Positions 31,385-45,126 are shown, numbered from the stretch's first letter. The stretch is 64,000 nucleotides of DNA from Helichrysum umbraculigerum (GCA_949592205.1 CATIUR010000004.1:8063001-8127000); one strand, 5' to 3'. Notes: generated by a model not told the origin, from the letters alone. Made by a program: numbers and translations.

Positions 31385-33360
31385 AATAGGTTGTCTGGTT
31401 ATATTAATTTTGTGGCTACATGTGATCATTTCTAGACATTTATGTTTTAAAAGGAAGTCTTACAATCTAAAAGTGTTAAGACTCCATGTACCGCTTTGCA
31501 TCTTTATGATACAATCATGTAATTGCTTGCTTTGATGTATATATTTCTCTGGGTGTCGAGGTAGACTTTAGTTTGTTGTAGGTATACAGGAACATTATCA
31601 ACTAACTCTCCAAATCAGAAATTGTGAGAAGCTAGGCCTATGCGGGATAGGCCTACCGCTTAGGCGCCTATCATATAGCAGTTGCAATTGTAAAACCCAT
31701 TATGTACATAAAATAAATACTTCAAACAATCCTTTATTTTCTATTTTGGGCCTACATATTTATAGGACTGACCTATTAAGGATACAGTGAATTAGTAAGG
31801 AGTCAAATGGTCAGTTTGGGCCTTGGGGGATAGAGGATCTTGAATCAGTACTGGTTGCTCTAGGTAGTTGCTCTAGGTCTGTTACTTAAGTGGAATACAA
31901 TGTTTTGGCGAACTGATTCACGTGCATCTAAAAGAAGGGTTGTGAATAGATTCACACTTTGTTAGGCTTTTATAGAGCTGGTAATAGTGCTCCCATTCTG
32001 TGTGATGAATCTGTTTGTAATTGGTGATACTTTTGTGGAAGATAAATTGATGGTATGTATTGTTGTTGATGACTTGGGTCGTTGGATATGAATTTGGACC
32101 TTAAACATGATCAATGTCTATGGGACATTGGATTAAGTTTTATGGTTATATTTGTTAGCAGTCTTTCCAAGTCTTTCCAAAGCAGTATAATTAACTTGTC
32201 TAATTGATTAATCAGACCCTGCTAAGTACAAGAGTATCTCCTCTAGGTTTGGGGTATTGCTAAAGGGGCAACGTGTGAGGGGTTTTTTCAGGGGATGGAT
32301 CCCTACCCTGCTTGGTTACAGTGCTCAGGGTGCCTGCAAGTTCGGGTTCTATGAGTTCTTCAAGAAATATTAGTCTGACATTGCTGCCCAGAGTATGCTG
32401 CTAAGTACAAGACTTTAATCTATCTGGCTGGTTCTGCATCTGCAGAGATCATATTGCGGACGTAGCCGTGTGTCCCATGGAGGCCGTGAAAGTTCGTGTC
32501 CAGACCCAACCCCGGTTTTCCTAGGGGTCTGGGTGGTGGATACTTTGAAAGTTCTTGTGTGTGTATGTGCAGGTAAGTGGTTTGATACTTTGATTGGGCT
32601 AAGGGAAGAAGGAAAAGTGGTGAGGAGACGGTACGCCAATAATTATATTATATATGTGTATCTGTATCTATATCTATATTTGTAGTTATTGCTTTTATAG
32701 ATGTGAAGAGTATTGCTTTTTAGTTAATTGATAAGGTAAAACGTGGTTATGCTTGATTATTTATGCTACTTAATATTGTTGTTGTACTTGTTGAATTGTG
32801 TGCTATTGGCCGGTGCACAATTGAATAAAAAAGTATGAATGTTAAGATGCACACTGATTACAGGCAGGTTGCTCCTTAAGTCTACAATCTTCCAAAAGAA
32901 TGTGTTGCTCTCATTCATCTTCTTAAAAGTTTTGGTTAGGATTTGGTACAAAAAGTGTATCATTAAGAATAGGATTGTGCTATATTCCCTTGATAAAATG
33001 GGCCTATGGGATGAAATTTTGTGAAATGAAGCCATAAAATTCATGCAGATTTTCATTTCCATTGTGTTCTGTGACATGTTCTCTTCTTGGTTTTTTTAGC
33101 TTTGCAGTTATTTAAGAAGTATATGCTGGAGAGCAATGATAGCACATCATTATATTCATAAAATGTGTGAATAAACAGATACAAAGTACCTTTATTTGTG
33201 GTCATTTGTTCACATGTAAAGTACATATTAATATTATCAATCCTTAGCTCACACCACCAGATTGTCTTGCTATAAAGTCAGCAAAGAGGGTGGGTGGTAA
33301 TCTGTATGTTAAGTTATTGTTCAATTTGAAGGTTAGCTGGTACATTTAAACACTTTGTTG
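31385..33360 (+). repeat. Segmental duplication, copy A
   Basis: 31385 to about 32420 matches 61619-62597 in inverted orientation, including intron-like sequence. About 32840-33360 matches about 59150-59510, also inverted. Order is kept, so this is one genomic block containing exon and introns, not a retrocopy. The two copies are separated by about 26 kb. Confidence 0.85.
32222..32540 (+). pseudogene. Mitochondrial phosphate carrier pseudogene, copy A
   Basis: It encodes a piece of the plant mitochondrial phosphate transporter (PHT3/MPT, mitochondrial carrier family, inner-membrane phosphate/proton symport): KYKSIS..FGVLLK, RGFFRGWIPTLLGYSAQGAC, KFGFYEFFKKY, then after damage TLIYLAGSASAEI and CPMEAVKVRVQTQ (the Px(D/E)xx(K/R)x(K/R)xQ carrier signature). 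Lesions: TAG after KKY (near 32370), loss of one G soon after (GCTG-CCCAG) and another shift near 32452. Flanking exons for the rest of the about 300-residue carrier are absent. Same block as 59150-62597. Confidence 0.85.
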
Positions 33361-33559
33361 CTCAACATGTTTATTTTATTCATTCACTATTTATTAACAA
33401 TAGGGGTAAATATAGAAGAGACAATAATACTAGAACACAAAACACGAATACCCCATTTAATTGAGCCAAATTGTGTAAAATGCCCTTTATTAACTGAATT
33501 CGGACACCCCTACCATTAGCACTACCAATACCACCGCATACCTTGCACACCCTTAATTA

Positions 33560-33825
33560 ATCACTCATGGTGAGGATGGGAGGATGGAGTTTTAAAATTG
33601 GGAAGGTCAGATAGACTTTTTAAATAAAATCGGAGGATGGACTTTTAATCTTTCTCCAATCATTTGCACATTTGCACATGTTATTAATCTAAAATTCATC
33701 AAAAAGTCATTAATCTAATCTTATCTTGGGGAGAACCAACACAACTTTGATCTTAACCTCAGGATACAAATTTTTTTTAGATAATCAAAATTATTTTGCT
33801 AGTCCAACATATAATCTTTGATTAT

Positions 33826-33882
<57 letters not shown>

Positions 33883-34020
33883 TCAACTTATATATTTTGT
33901 TAAAAAGTAAATTGGGAGGTTAGGAATGATGGGAGGATGGAGTTTTAAAATTGGGAAGGTGAGATGCACTTATAAATAAAATGGAGGATGGACACATTTG
34001 TGGTTGCACCTTCCAAAATT
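33560..34020. repeat. GGGAGGATGG repeat family, diverged copies
   Basis: Two direct copies of a segment starting GATGGGAGGATGGAG (near 33577 and 33927). The first continues into a sequence also found at 50560-50690 (CTTTCTCCAAT, then a conserved stretch with AAGGTCAGGATAC in the second copy). Thus this is a diverged relative of the large palindrome further right. An AT dinucleotide run lies between the two copies. Confidence 0.6.
33829..33880. repeat. AT dinucleotide microsatellite
   Basis: An uninterrupted (AT)26 run. Confidence 0.95.
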
Positions 34021-34371
34021 TTGCATGAAATTACAAAGCTTTGTTGCTCAATTGAGCTTATTCCCTTACAACTATTTATTAACTATATTTCATATAAGAA
34101 TAGGGGTAAATAAGGTAAATATAGAAGAGACAATAGAATAATAAAACGCTTCAATAGATAATACCCTAACTATTACAGAAATTGAAATTGTGCTCTTTAC
34201 ACCCTAACTATTACAGAAATTGTGCACTTTACTAACACACCCTACCATTAGCACTCACCCCTACCATTACAACTACAATAACAACTTGACACCCTTACCA
34301 TTACCGTTTCACACATTAATCACTGACTCATTAGCATTACCATTAAGACTACCACTTTAATCCCTCATACA

Positions 34372-34656
34372 CTAATCACTCATACGCATCAAGGGGTGTT
34401 GGGAAGTACACCTTCTTGAATACATCAACTCGGACCTTTGTGAACCCTCCACTTTTCGCCCCAGGAATTTTTTTACCTCACAATATGCAAGGTTAGGATT
34501 CGAAATGTCTAGTGCTACTATCAACATAGCATGATCGGGATGTCCAAGAGTAGCTTTACCAGCATTCCTTTGGCTTTTCCTTTCCCCTTCCCGTGGTGGT
34601 GGTTTCTTTGATGTTTCTCCTTCTTGTGCTTTTGGTTTTGGTTTTGGTAATGTCAT
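34372..34656 (-). CDS. Hypothetical ORF, 94 aa, in repeat cluster
   Basis: A minus-strand ORF just downstream of the ORF at 34712-35116 and in another frame. The N-terminus is Pro/Lys-rich (KPKPKAQEGETSKKPPP) and may be a linker. It could be a second exon or a frameshifted continuation of the preceding ORF. No family recognised. Confidence 0.3.
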   Translation of the reverse strand: MTLPKPKPKAQEGETSKKPPPREGERKSQRNAGKATLGHPDHAMLIVALDISNPNLAYCEVKKFLGRKVEGSQRSELMYSRRCTSQHPLMRMSD

Positions 34657-34711
34657 ACCATGGAAATAAGGTTGAGTATAACAAAATTCTCCAACACCTT
34701 TGCCTTGCAGT

Positions 34712-35116
34712 TTATCCTACACAAGGATACTTTGAACCATTTATGAAATTATCTATCAGCCGATTAAGGATTACATCCTTTGAACTAATCACATCAATGC
34801 TCTGAAGTCGATAGAATTTTCCTCTGTTTACATATTCTTCAAAATTAAAGGTCCCACTTTCCCTAGCAACACGTTCGTACGGATAAGAGGAAATACTTTC
34901 AAGCCCTACATTAACACAAAAATTTACTTGCTCTTCGTCACTAAGGCTTGCATCTACGATAGGCATGGGTGATAGGATAAGTTTTTTTTTGTTTGAGCTA
35001 ATTCTGATGGTAGTGGCTACCATGTCGGCCAAAGCAAAAGCATGACAATGGCCTTCACTTTTTTGATTCTCTACTCCTAGTGTGTGATTTTTGCATGATC
35101 CCTTGGTAGCAGCCAT
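34712..35116 (-). CDS. Hypothetical ORF, 134 aa, with promoter-like upstream region
   Basis: Minus strand, ATG at 35116 (MAATKGSCKNH). Upstream lies a TATA-like stretch (about 35205-35260) and a C/T-rich leader, as in plant gene starts. The protein is mixed alpha/beta with no membrane segment; it contains LSDEEQVNFCVNVGL and FNFEEYVNRGKFYRL. It sits among GGGAGGATGG repeats, so it may be a captured host fragment or part of an element's own gene. I do not recognise it. Confidence 0.4.
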   Translation of the reverse strand: MAATKGSCKNHTLGVENQKSEGHCHAFALADMVATTIRISSNKKKLILSPMPIVDASLSDEEQVNFCVNVGLESISSYPYERVARESGTFNFEEYVNRGKFYRLQSIDVISSKDVILNRLIDNFINGSKYPCVG

Positions 35117-35289
35117 TAGAGGGAAAGTTTGGAGGGAAATTGGAGGATGTAATAAGATGGAACAAAGGGGTGCAAGTGGAAGGAGGGGTGGAAGGAGTAT
35201 GATATATATACTGTCATGGAGTCTTGGTCACTAGTCACATTTAAGTATAAATAATGTTTTATGTGTGAATATAATTATAATATGGTTCT
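35117..35289. promoter_or_regulatory. Upstream region of the 134-aa ORF
   Basis: C/T-rich (minus strand) leader and TATA-like sequence as described for that ORF. Nothing else seen. Confidence 0.3.
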
Positions 35290-35855
35290 TTTCACCTTTA
35301 CATTGGGAGGATACGCTGGAGTTTTATATAAAATGGGAGGATGGACGGATATAATTATAATATTTTCATTTTCAAAATAGCCAATCATATCAAACACACA
35401 ACAGGGCACTTAAATCTTATTAATCTATAACATGAATGGGCCTAATTAAAACTTTGAGTTTATAAATGGGCCTAATTAATAAAACAAAACTTTGCTTTGT
35501 TTTGTTTTGTTTTCTTAGACAATTATTTATTATATATTAATACAATGATTAAATTTATAAAATTTGTCATCTTTTTATAAATAAAATGAATGGATCCACA
35601 ATCAAAGTGCGACTTTGGGTTTGTGAAGCAAGTGATTTTATGTGTATGGAGATACTATGGAGGAGAGGAGGAGGAGATGGACAAAAATGGCAACTTTTGT
35701 TAGCCGAGAGGGTGAGGCCCAATCTCCAAACTTGATATGGGTTAAGCCTGATTTATGGGGAGTTAGGCATCCAAATAAATAAGGGTGTAGATGTATATGC
35801 ATACTCTTAAAACTCAACTATGACTCCTTCATTTTTGGTGCTTTCAAATGAATTG
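35290..35855. repeat. Left outer part of the large palindrome
   Basis: The last about 75 bases (35780-35855) are the near-exact reverse complement of 52202-52262, and 35325-35420 matches 52290-52400 inverted, with extra sequence in between. This arm is separated from its inner part (50557 onward) by the LARD insertion. Motif GGGAGGATGGACGG at about 35335. Confidence 0.75.
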
Positions 35856-37919
35856 TATAACACCCCTCATTCAGTAAACCATTATAATAATGGTTCTTGA
35901 CTCGGAAGCGTAAATTTAAATCATATAAAAGTACATAAGTTGTTTTCAAAACTTAACACACTACATTTATCAATCTATTACAACCATAATAATACCATAA
36001 TGAGGTGTTATATAAATTCACCATTTTCTTATCAAATCAAAATATATCAGAGTATACTCCGGTTGTCAAACATTCCATCATTTCCAAGAACTTCCTGCCC
36101 AGCCCAATATGTCCCATCAATTATAACCTACAGGAAGGACTGTACTGTAGTGGGGTTAGCATAACGCTAAGTGAGTGAAAGTATAATCAATAGCCCAACT
36201 TAGCATAACAACTTTGTTTACAATAAATAATCGTAAACAAAACATCACAGTAAATCAATGGTTCCTGGGGAAACCCTCAACCAAGAACACACAACCAGTA
36301 TCACACAATATCAATGAGATAACATCTCAATACAATGAGGATCGGTGATTCTTGGGGAAACCTTCAGCCAAGAATACTTACCGTACATATCCGTATGGCC
36401 ATAACGGACGAGACCGATAGTTTAGTACTAATCTCATACGACCTAATTTCCTATTAACGATGAATATAAGGAAATTCCTGTCGTATTACAATAGTAACCA
36501 AACCCAACTATCAGGTTGACCTCAATACAATGAATGCCTGAAGGCCAAATACCAAGTGATCACATATTCAATTAGGTCAACATAACAGACTAAACACTCT
36601 ATCAACAGTATTATTACTACTAACCATAATCATAATGGAAAACGAAAACAGTAATAATACGTTACTTGTTGTAACCAAACCTGTTACAACTAAATCACAC
36701 TGAGGTTATAGATCCACTCACCGAATACCTCAGTCGTCCACTCAGTAGTCTAATGTCACTGAGTCTTTTACATATCTGAGAATACAACAGAATAACACAA
36801 GTTAGTCACTTGTCTCAAAATCCATACAACATCATTACAATAGATTTATACCAACAATTCCAAATCATCAATAAATTATTCACATGGAATTGAATATACT
36901 TGATTCAAATATCCAATTTCTCAAATGATCACCTAATTATGATTAATTATGATGATATTCACTTTTCAATCACAAATCAACCAACTTATCATTAACTTGT
37001 ATTAATTTAACATTTACCATTTCAAGATTATGCATAACCACTTTAATCATCAAAATTCACAATCGCAACTCAAGTTATGATCATTATGATCACAACCTCA
37101 CATTACTTTACCTTAATCGTTGTTAACTAACATAATTAAACTATTAACAAGATTATTTAATCTCTAACATCAACAATACATCAAATTCTCAAGAACACCT
37201 CTTGAACACTTAATCAATTTCTTCAATTCTAAGTTAGGGCTTAGGTTATAATCATGAATTAAGCACTAACTAGCAACTATATAATCACTACAAGATTCAA
37301 TTTCATATTAATCATGCAAATTCAATCAAATACCCAAAAACCCATTTTCTAGGTTTTAAAGAATCAAGAAATTGAAACTTACAACATGATTAGGATGATC
37401 AAGGGATGATTTATTCACGTTTTGGAAGCTTAATTCGAAGTTCTAAAGCTTCAATTTGTACTCACAGCTTGTTTCATAAAATACCCATCGTCCCTGTGTG
37501 TGGTTTAGTTCAACCATAGTAAAATCAAGAAGAAGAAAGAATGATTTCACTAGTAATTTGATAATTAGGGTTTGTATCTAGGGTTTGAATAATTCTTGCG
37601 TACTGAAAACGGATTTCTGGAATTATTTTGAAGTTTCATACGTATTCCAGACATATATTAGAAATATGTGTACTAGTTTTGTCCCCTTTTAAATCTATTG
37701 TCTGGAACTGAAAAACCATTCGCGAGGAAAAACTATTTTATTTTACCGTCAACTATATTAATTTAAAACAGTTAACAATTTACTAGTCACAATAAATTAT
37801 TTAACCCTTTTCCTCATTTAGTTGACTAAAATATACCAAAACTATTTTCTGACACATTAAATAATAACTCAAGTCATAAAATATTAAAATACTACTAGAC
37901 CCAATAACTGGGTGTCACA
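35856..37919 (-). repeat. LARD 3' LTR
   Basis: 2064 bp. On the minus strand it starts TGTGACACCC at 37919 and ends GGTGTTATA at 35856; TG...TA rather than TG...CA is forced by the perfect AATTG duplication. Confidence 0.9.
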
Positions 37920-37942
37920 AATCTCTCCCCTTAAAGAGATTT
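37920..37942 (-). promoter_or_regulatory. LARD polypurine tract
   Basis: Minus-strand AAGGGGAGAGATT directly before the 3' LTR. Confidence 0.75.
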
Positions 37943-40900
37943 CGTCCTCGAAATCTTATCACACTTAGTCAATCTAGTTAATAGAATCACATATTCGCTC
38001 ATTTACTATATGTACATAAAATGTGTGTAACATTTTAAATTGTTTATGCATATTATCATTATGCATATCTTTATCCCTACAAACACAACTTGTACATGCA
38101 TTATACTCTATTCCAATAGCTATCACCAATGCAATATCCAGCATAAAGCGTAGCATAATCAACTATTTTATCACAATATACACGTATCAGACGTTACTCC
38201 CTTAAGCAACTTATATATATAAATACATATTTTCAATTCTTTCCACATGCACATAACCGAATGTACATGTTTCTATCTTTTCTTTGCACAGGTATTATGC
38301 ATACAACCTGTCTCTAAACAGTTAACTGATCACTTACATGATCATTTATAACTAGCCATGTATACATACAATCACTTGACATAAGTGAAACACACAGTCA
38401 CATGAATATTCACTTGTTACGTCAATAAAACTAGTGGTAATAAATACAACAATATACACATTAGCAACACAAGTTTATCTCAATTTACAACTAGCAATTT
38501 AGCTAATAACTATATATTTCTTTAGCTAACACATTGCTAGAATCTTTACTTCAGTAACTAGTTCTTTACTAATTTACAACTTGTATTTATATACAATCAC
38601 TAGGTTATATGAAACTCTTTACTCTGATGGAATCAAAATCATATAACCTACCAACACATAAGAGTAAGCAGTAGGTAGAGGTCAAATCCCATAGGTAAAA
38701 CTATTATCACATAATCAATTAGCATCCTACCATATTCAGTTGGATGCTAAATCAGCACTAGTTGATACCATGCTGCATTAGCATAAATTTTTCAACAACA
38801 TAAGGTGCTGTCTTTAGTCACATATTCAACAATATATCAACACATTGTTACTTGTAATCAATTGACCTCTACTTTGCTTAGTTCTTATTTTAATTCACAC
38901 TAGTTGCAATTAACCACATACACATTTCTTGTACCATAGGTACCACATTAACAACTGATTAGTGGTTTATTACTCTTTCATTTCAATCAATCATTGACTA
39001 TTTCTCCACTACAGGTCAATATATCTTACCTGTTATTTCAAAATTACTTTAATTTCTCTGGTACTTGGTAACCTCAACAATTCCATGTAAAATGGCATAA
39101 TACAAATACGTTGGCCAGACGTCGTCATATTATGTCAGGTACACTTCATTTTCAGGTCACTTCATACCATCACTCTCCAAAGTGATTAACTTTTACTTTC
39201 ACCTATCTCACAAGGTGATATCAATAATTATCGCACATATAATAACACTTTGTAGCAGTTATATGACCACTTATTAACTTGCTACCAATTTCATTTATCA
39301 CTTTGAATGAACAACTAATCACATAATCAGGTAAATATAACTCTTTTCACTATTTCATTAACACAGATATAATGTCCAACACAATTACATCCATTAACCT
39401 CTTTATTACCTGATTCAATTTAATTCACTGGTATAACAATTAATACTTATAGTACATTTAGTACTAAACACTTTGTCACTACTATGTGTATTATTCAACA
39501 CATATTCATTAATCTAGACAACTTTAGTTGAATTACAATTGAGCATTTCATGTTCAATTATCACATAAGTATGAGCTCAGATACTTATTTTATTAATTCT
39601 TAAAATGCTCAATTCAACATATTCTAATACTTTACATGATTCTAAATACTTTATCAGGTTCAACTAATTAACATAATATAGTCAACAAAACTCTATAATC
39701 AATGTTTACTAATCCTAGTGAACAGCAATCAACAATATCAGTTGATATCCGATTTTGCAGTTTAGTAAACAATCGAAAAATAACTAATACCCGATAAGAG
39801 TATGTGGACCTCTTAAAACAAGTCTTAATATTGTATTTAGTCATAGGAATGATCCCTGGGCTAAAAGAAACAAAAGCCCAATACAAAACGTAAGCTAAAA
39901 GTCCGAAATAAGGTCCGAAAAACAGTAAAATGCCATTTTCGGGCCCCAAACGACCCCGAATGGCCAAAAACCGCCTAGGCTAAGGCACTTAGCTTTGATC
40001 ATTAGACCATTTTCGAGTGACCGTGTAAATTTCAACCCAATCCAAGTTCAAAGAAAATTTGTCAAATTTTCCGTCGCTAAAAACACTACTAAAGACGTGC
40101 ACTTTTGGAATTTGCAAAAAATTTGTCAAATTTAGTCTTGCAAACGCGATCCGGACTAAGGTGGCTGGATAGTGTTCACCTTTAGAAAACTTTCTGTAAC
40201 CAAATAACACTAGGCAACGCGATCCGGAACAAAGGGCTGGATCGCGTTCTTATGAAGGAAACGTTCTGTAACCGATTTGCACTTGGAAACGCGATCCGGA
40301 AACAAGGACGGGATCGCGTTTGTAAAACCAAAATCGACTTTGACAAATTATAACTACTGAACGCGATCCGGGCAATATGTGGGGATCGTGTTTGAGCTTA
40401 TTACAGCTCAACATCATACCTGCACCACATTATGCAATTTTCTGAAATTCAAACGAGTATATCTCACAAACCGTAAATAGTTAGGGTCTGAAATTTTGCA
40501 GGCACCTTCATATAACCAAAATGAAACTTTCCATTTTCACACTTTTTTAAAATTCACGTTTTACGAGAAAACAGACATACGACTCATTTTGGGACCATTT
40601 TAGCTCATTTTTGTGACACATCAAATTTCAAATGGCTTGGTTTCTGGTTTCCACCCTTTGCCAGCATGTTCCTATATACATTTGTGACGTGTGGGCACTT
40701 TCATCACCCTCATATACTTATTCTATCATGTTTTAACTAGTCGACCCGTTTAAGGGTCCAAGTGGGCATTTTTATCAAATTTAACCAAAATGACTACACT
40801 AGCTCTTTCGATACACTTTGCTATTATATTTATGACATATAGTCACTTTAACATTCGTTATACTCGAGTCACTACTCATTTTAACCATGTAACCAATAAG

Positions 40901-42020
40901 TGACCCATTTAGGCACTTTATCGACCCATTTGGGTTTTCACACATAGGGTTACTATTCTAACACCTAATTTACACTTCTTTGACTATTCCAAGTCAAACA
41001 AAATCATTTTCACTATTGGTGTCACATTATAGCTTTGAAACACCAATTTTCACCTTAAAATCATCATGTTTAGACCAATTACAACAATTCTTCAATAATG
41101 ACTTTTCCAAAACTTGTCAACACATATAGAGACTCGTTGACCACTTTGACTTTCTACTTTACCACCTTTAACACCTAGATCATAATTCAACCACAATCAT
41201 GATCAAGGAAAAACACATAAATATCTAGCCCCATTTATCACTTTGTAATATAGTCATTACACAATTTGACTCTACCAATTTCAACTTTGACTTTTCCTAG
41301 TCAAAGGAACACATTCCAATCAATGGACACTTTCTAAATTAAACAACAACATGACTCCAAAACTATTGATTGCGATATACCAATATCTCATCAATTTCAC
41401 TATAAGGGTCACATTAATTCAATTTATCATGTAGCAATTAAATTTCTAGCAAGGATTCATAACCACACCTTGCATTTATCAAATCATAATCACACAACGA
41501 TTTATACTTTATTTTCACATTGTAGACACACTTAAATTCAATTAATATAACTGTTACACTTTATTCAACAAAGTGTCTACAAAATCCATTTCTAGTTCAT
41601 GATGAACTACTCATGATGCTAAACATCTCAACTAATATTCCTAGCATCACATTAACAAGTAATAATCATCAAGGACTCATCACTGGGGAATCATATCAGT
41701 CTGACTCAATTTACTTCACTACTAATCATTTCATAGCAAAGTAAACAATTCAAGCTTATTGAAATTCATCAAGCTTATCGAAAATTACCTGATACACTTA
41801 AGCCCACGAATATTAAGGAATCATTGAGAATACCCTTGGGTTCCTCATATTCCTCCGTCTCTGCAACCAAAACACAATCTTGCATCTTGTTATAGGTTAG
41901 TACACATTCAATAACCATTTCTTCATACAACTACTAATCCCACACCCTGGAATGTTTGACTTAACAAATCTTATAGATTTGGGATTGAACATAACCAATG
42001 TCCAATTCACCCAAACCTAT
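37943..42020 (-). other. LARD internal region, non-coding
   Basis: AT-rich, no ORF above about 100 codons and no retroelement motif in the short ones. Short inverted repeats occur, e.g. TACC-ata-GGTA (about 38934) and CACTT-gacat-AAGTG (about 38375), but less regularly than in the TR-GAG leader. Four CGCGATCC hairpins lie at 40143-40392. Confidence 0.7.
40143..40392. repeat. Four tandem AACGCGATCC hairpins, about 72-bp period
   Basis: AACGCGATCC starts at about 40143, 40216, 40288 and 40360. Each is followed after about 12-14 bases by the reverse complement GGATCGCGTT or a decayed form (GGATAGTGTT in the first, GGATCGTGTT in the fourth). CpG-rich within AT-rich surroundings. Confidence 0.85.
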
Positions 42021-42032
42021 GCTCTGATACCA
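42021..42032 (-). promoter_or_regulatory. LARD primer-binding site
   Basis: Plus-strand GCTCTGATACCA, i.e. TGGTATCAGAGC on the element's strand, three bases from the LTR end. It fixes the minus orientation. Confidence 0.9.
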
Positions 42033-43252
42033 ACTTATAACACTCCTCATTCAGTAAACCATTATAATAATGGTTCTTGACTCGGAAGCGTAAATTTAAA
42101 TCATATAAAAGTACATAAGTTGTTTTCAAAACTTAACACACCACATTTATCAATCTATTACAACCATAATAATACCATAATGAGGTGTTATATAAATTCA
42201 CCATTTTCTTATCAAATCAAAATATATCAGTATAAATTCACCATTTTCTTATCAAATCAAAATATATCAGAGTATACTCCGGTTGTCAAACATTCCATCA
42301 TTTCCAAGAACTTCCTGCCCAGCCCAATATGTCCCATTAATTATAACCTGCAGGAAGGACTGTAGTGGGGTTAGCATAACGCTAAGTGAGTGAAACTATA
42401 ATCAACAGCCCAACTTAGCATAACAACTTTGTTTACAATAAATAATCGTAAACAAAACATCACAGTAAATCAATGGTTCCTGGGGAAACCCTCAGCCAAG
42501 AACACACAACCAGTATCACACAATATCAATGAGATAACATCTCAATACAATGAGGATCGGTGATTCTTGGGGAAACCTTCAGCCAAGAATACTTACCGTA
42601 CATATCCGTATGGCCATAACGGACGAGACCGATAGTTTAGTACTAATCTCATACGACCTAATTTCCTATTAACGATGAGTATAAGGAAATTCCTGTCGGA
42701 TTACAATAGTAACCAAACCCAACTATCAGGTTGACCTCAATACAATGAATGCCCGAAGGCCAAATACCAAGTGATCACATATTCATTTAGGTCAACATAA
42801 CAGACTAAACAGTCTATCAACAGTATTATTACTACTAACCATAATCATAATGGAAAACGAAAACAGTAATAATACGTTACTTGTTGTAACCAAACCTGTT
42901 ACAACTAAATCACACTGAGGTTATAGATCCACTCACTGAATACCTCAGTCGTCCACTCAGTAGTCTAATGTCACTGAGTCTTTTACATATCTGAGAATAC
43001 AACAGAATAACACAAGTTAGTCACTTGTCTCAAAATCTATACAACATCATTACAATAGATTTATACCAACAATTCCAAATCATCAATAAATTATTCACAT
43101 GGAATTGAATATACTTGATTCAAATATCCAATTTCTCAAATGATCACCTAATTATGATTAATTATGATGATATTCACTTTTCAATCACAAATCAACCAAC
43201 TTATCATTAACTTGTATTAATTTAACATTTACCATTTCAAGATTATGCATAA

Positions 43253-44876
43253 TGATAAACGCCAAAATGTACTAAATTATAGTACTAATTACCCCTTTGT
43301 TTGATAGGTTTCTAATGCATTTTGTGTGAATAAGATACTTATTTCGTTCATATTTGCATTTAGGAGATTTATTGGAGCTTGGATCAAAAAGGAACGGAAA
43401 ACGAGCTTATTTGGAAGAAAAGTTACTAAAAGAATAAAACATTGGACAAGAGAAGATTGGATCGAGGAAAAGAAGCTAAGAGAGTGAAGATAGGCAATAT
43501 TGTATTGGAATAAGTGTAAATGAAGCTCGAATCGGAAAGAGAATGAAAGATGAGCTGAAAATGAAGAAAAGTGTAAAAGCTGAGTTTTCGGCTATGCGTT
43601 AGTATTTTGGCCATAACTTCTTCATACGAACTCCGATTGGGGTGATTCAACTTGGAGAATTTAGCTAACAAACAGGGCTACAACTTTCATTTTTTGGCCG
43701 TGGGCTAGTTTTGCAATCCATACGGCGTATGGACATCCATACGGCGTATGGATTGGTCGGCCAGAATCCTTAAATTTTCACTTTGCCTCATTTTAACCCT
43801 AACTTCCACCATAAACCCTAAGTCGACTAAGGCTGGTTCCAGAGGCTTTTTGAGGATGATTTGGAGGCACAAGAAGGTGGGTATTGATGCCAATTGATTC
43901 CCTTTCATTCGGTTCTTCGGTTTTCGGTTTGAACACATATTTACTTTTCATTTGATTATGATTGTGAGTATGATTTCATTGCTGATTTTCTGCAAGATTA
44001 TGAGTGGCTAAACTTTTAGTGTGGTTGTTTGGATGATAATACTTAGATGATGGTTTGATTATTGATTTGCGAAAGATTATTGAATTTCATGAATGTTTAT
44101 GTGTTTATTCGTTAATCCTTGATTGTTAATTGGTTGTTAGTGATTACCTAGCGTGGTTTGTTATTCAATTGAGATTGATTTCCTTTTGAGTAATAAATTA
44201 TTGATAATTGTTGGTTGCGGTTGATAATTATCACTAGATATATTGAGTTTGATAGGCTAGGATTAATAATCGGTAATAACTTTTAATGAACAAGATAGTT
44301 TTAATTAACTATAGACTTTGTTGATTCAAGTTATAAGGATAAATCATATAAACGGCGTAGGTTTAATATAGAACACAATTTGGTGGGAAATGTTAGTTGA
44401 ACAATTAGCGTGTTGCAAACGACCTTGTGTCTTTCTTAATTGTGTTAGATTAACTTACCTTGGAAGGGGGGTTATCTTATTAGTTATATCGCAATAAAAT
44501 CCATAATCTAGCAAATCAATAAAGTGATAACCGGATTCTAGGGAAGGTAGTCCAAACGAGCACATTTTCTCCATCAATTGAATTAAATTACATTATTTGA
44601 TTCTCTGTTTTATTAATTATCTTACTTAAGTTAATTGTTAGTTTTAAATTCATAATTGTTTGTCAAATTGTTCGTTCGGAACTCAAACGTCCCCCGTCTT
44701 ATTTCTATTTTTAGTAACTTTTATTTCCAGTTTATTAGAATTGACATCCGTTCCTCGTGTTCGACTCAGACTTGCCATACTATACTATTGTACGACCAGG
44801 TATTCTTGTCTGCGTTGTGTAATAGCCAGTAAGGTAATTTCCATTTTAAAACTACAACCCCGTTTACACGACATCA
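43253..44876 (+). repeat. Athila-like 5' LTR
   Basis: 1624 bp, TGATAAACG...GACATCA. It includes a 22-bp local repeat with CCATACGGCGTATGG-type palindromes near 43718-43752. Confidence 0.92.
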
Positions 44877-44882
44877 AGTTTT

Positions 44883-44899
44883 TGGCGCCGCTGCCGGGG
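44883..44899 (+). promoter_or_regulatory. Athila-like primer-binding site
   Basis: TGGCGCCGCTGCCGGGG six bases after the 5' LTR, the Athila/Tat type PBS; differs from the tRNA-Met sites of the other elements here. Confidence 0.9.
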
Positions 44900-45126
44900 A
44901 ACGGTTTGATTCAATTTGATAAATTGGAATTTGTTTTCTGTAAATTATCAGTTTTAATTTAATCTTTATTTACATGTTTATTTGTATTATCTATGTATAG
45001 GATTAGTTTATAATTTGTGTTATATTAAGAGTCTTGTTCTACCCTTCGTATTTGGAGGACGATTTCGGAGAATAGTTACGAGCTCTCTTTGAACCACCCA
45101 TCGATCAATCGGAACCAGATTTAGAA

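Noticed and set aside
43718..43752. CCATACGGCGTATGG palindromes in the Athila-like LTR as a protein-binding operator
   Set aside because: Only two adjacent copies, same in both LTRs; nothing further supports a role.
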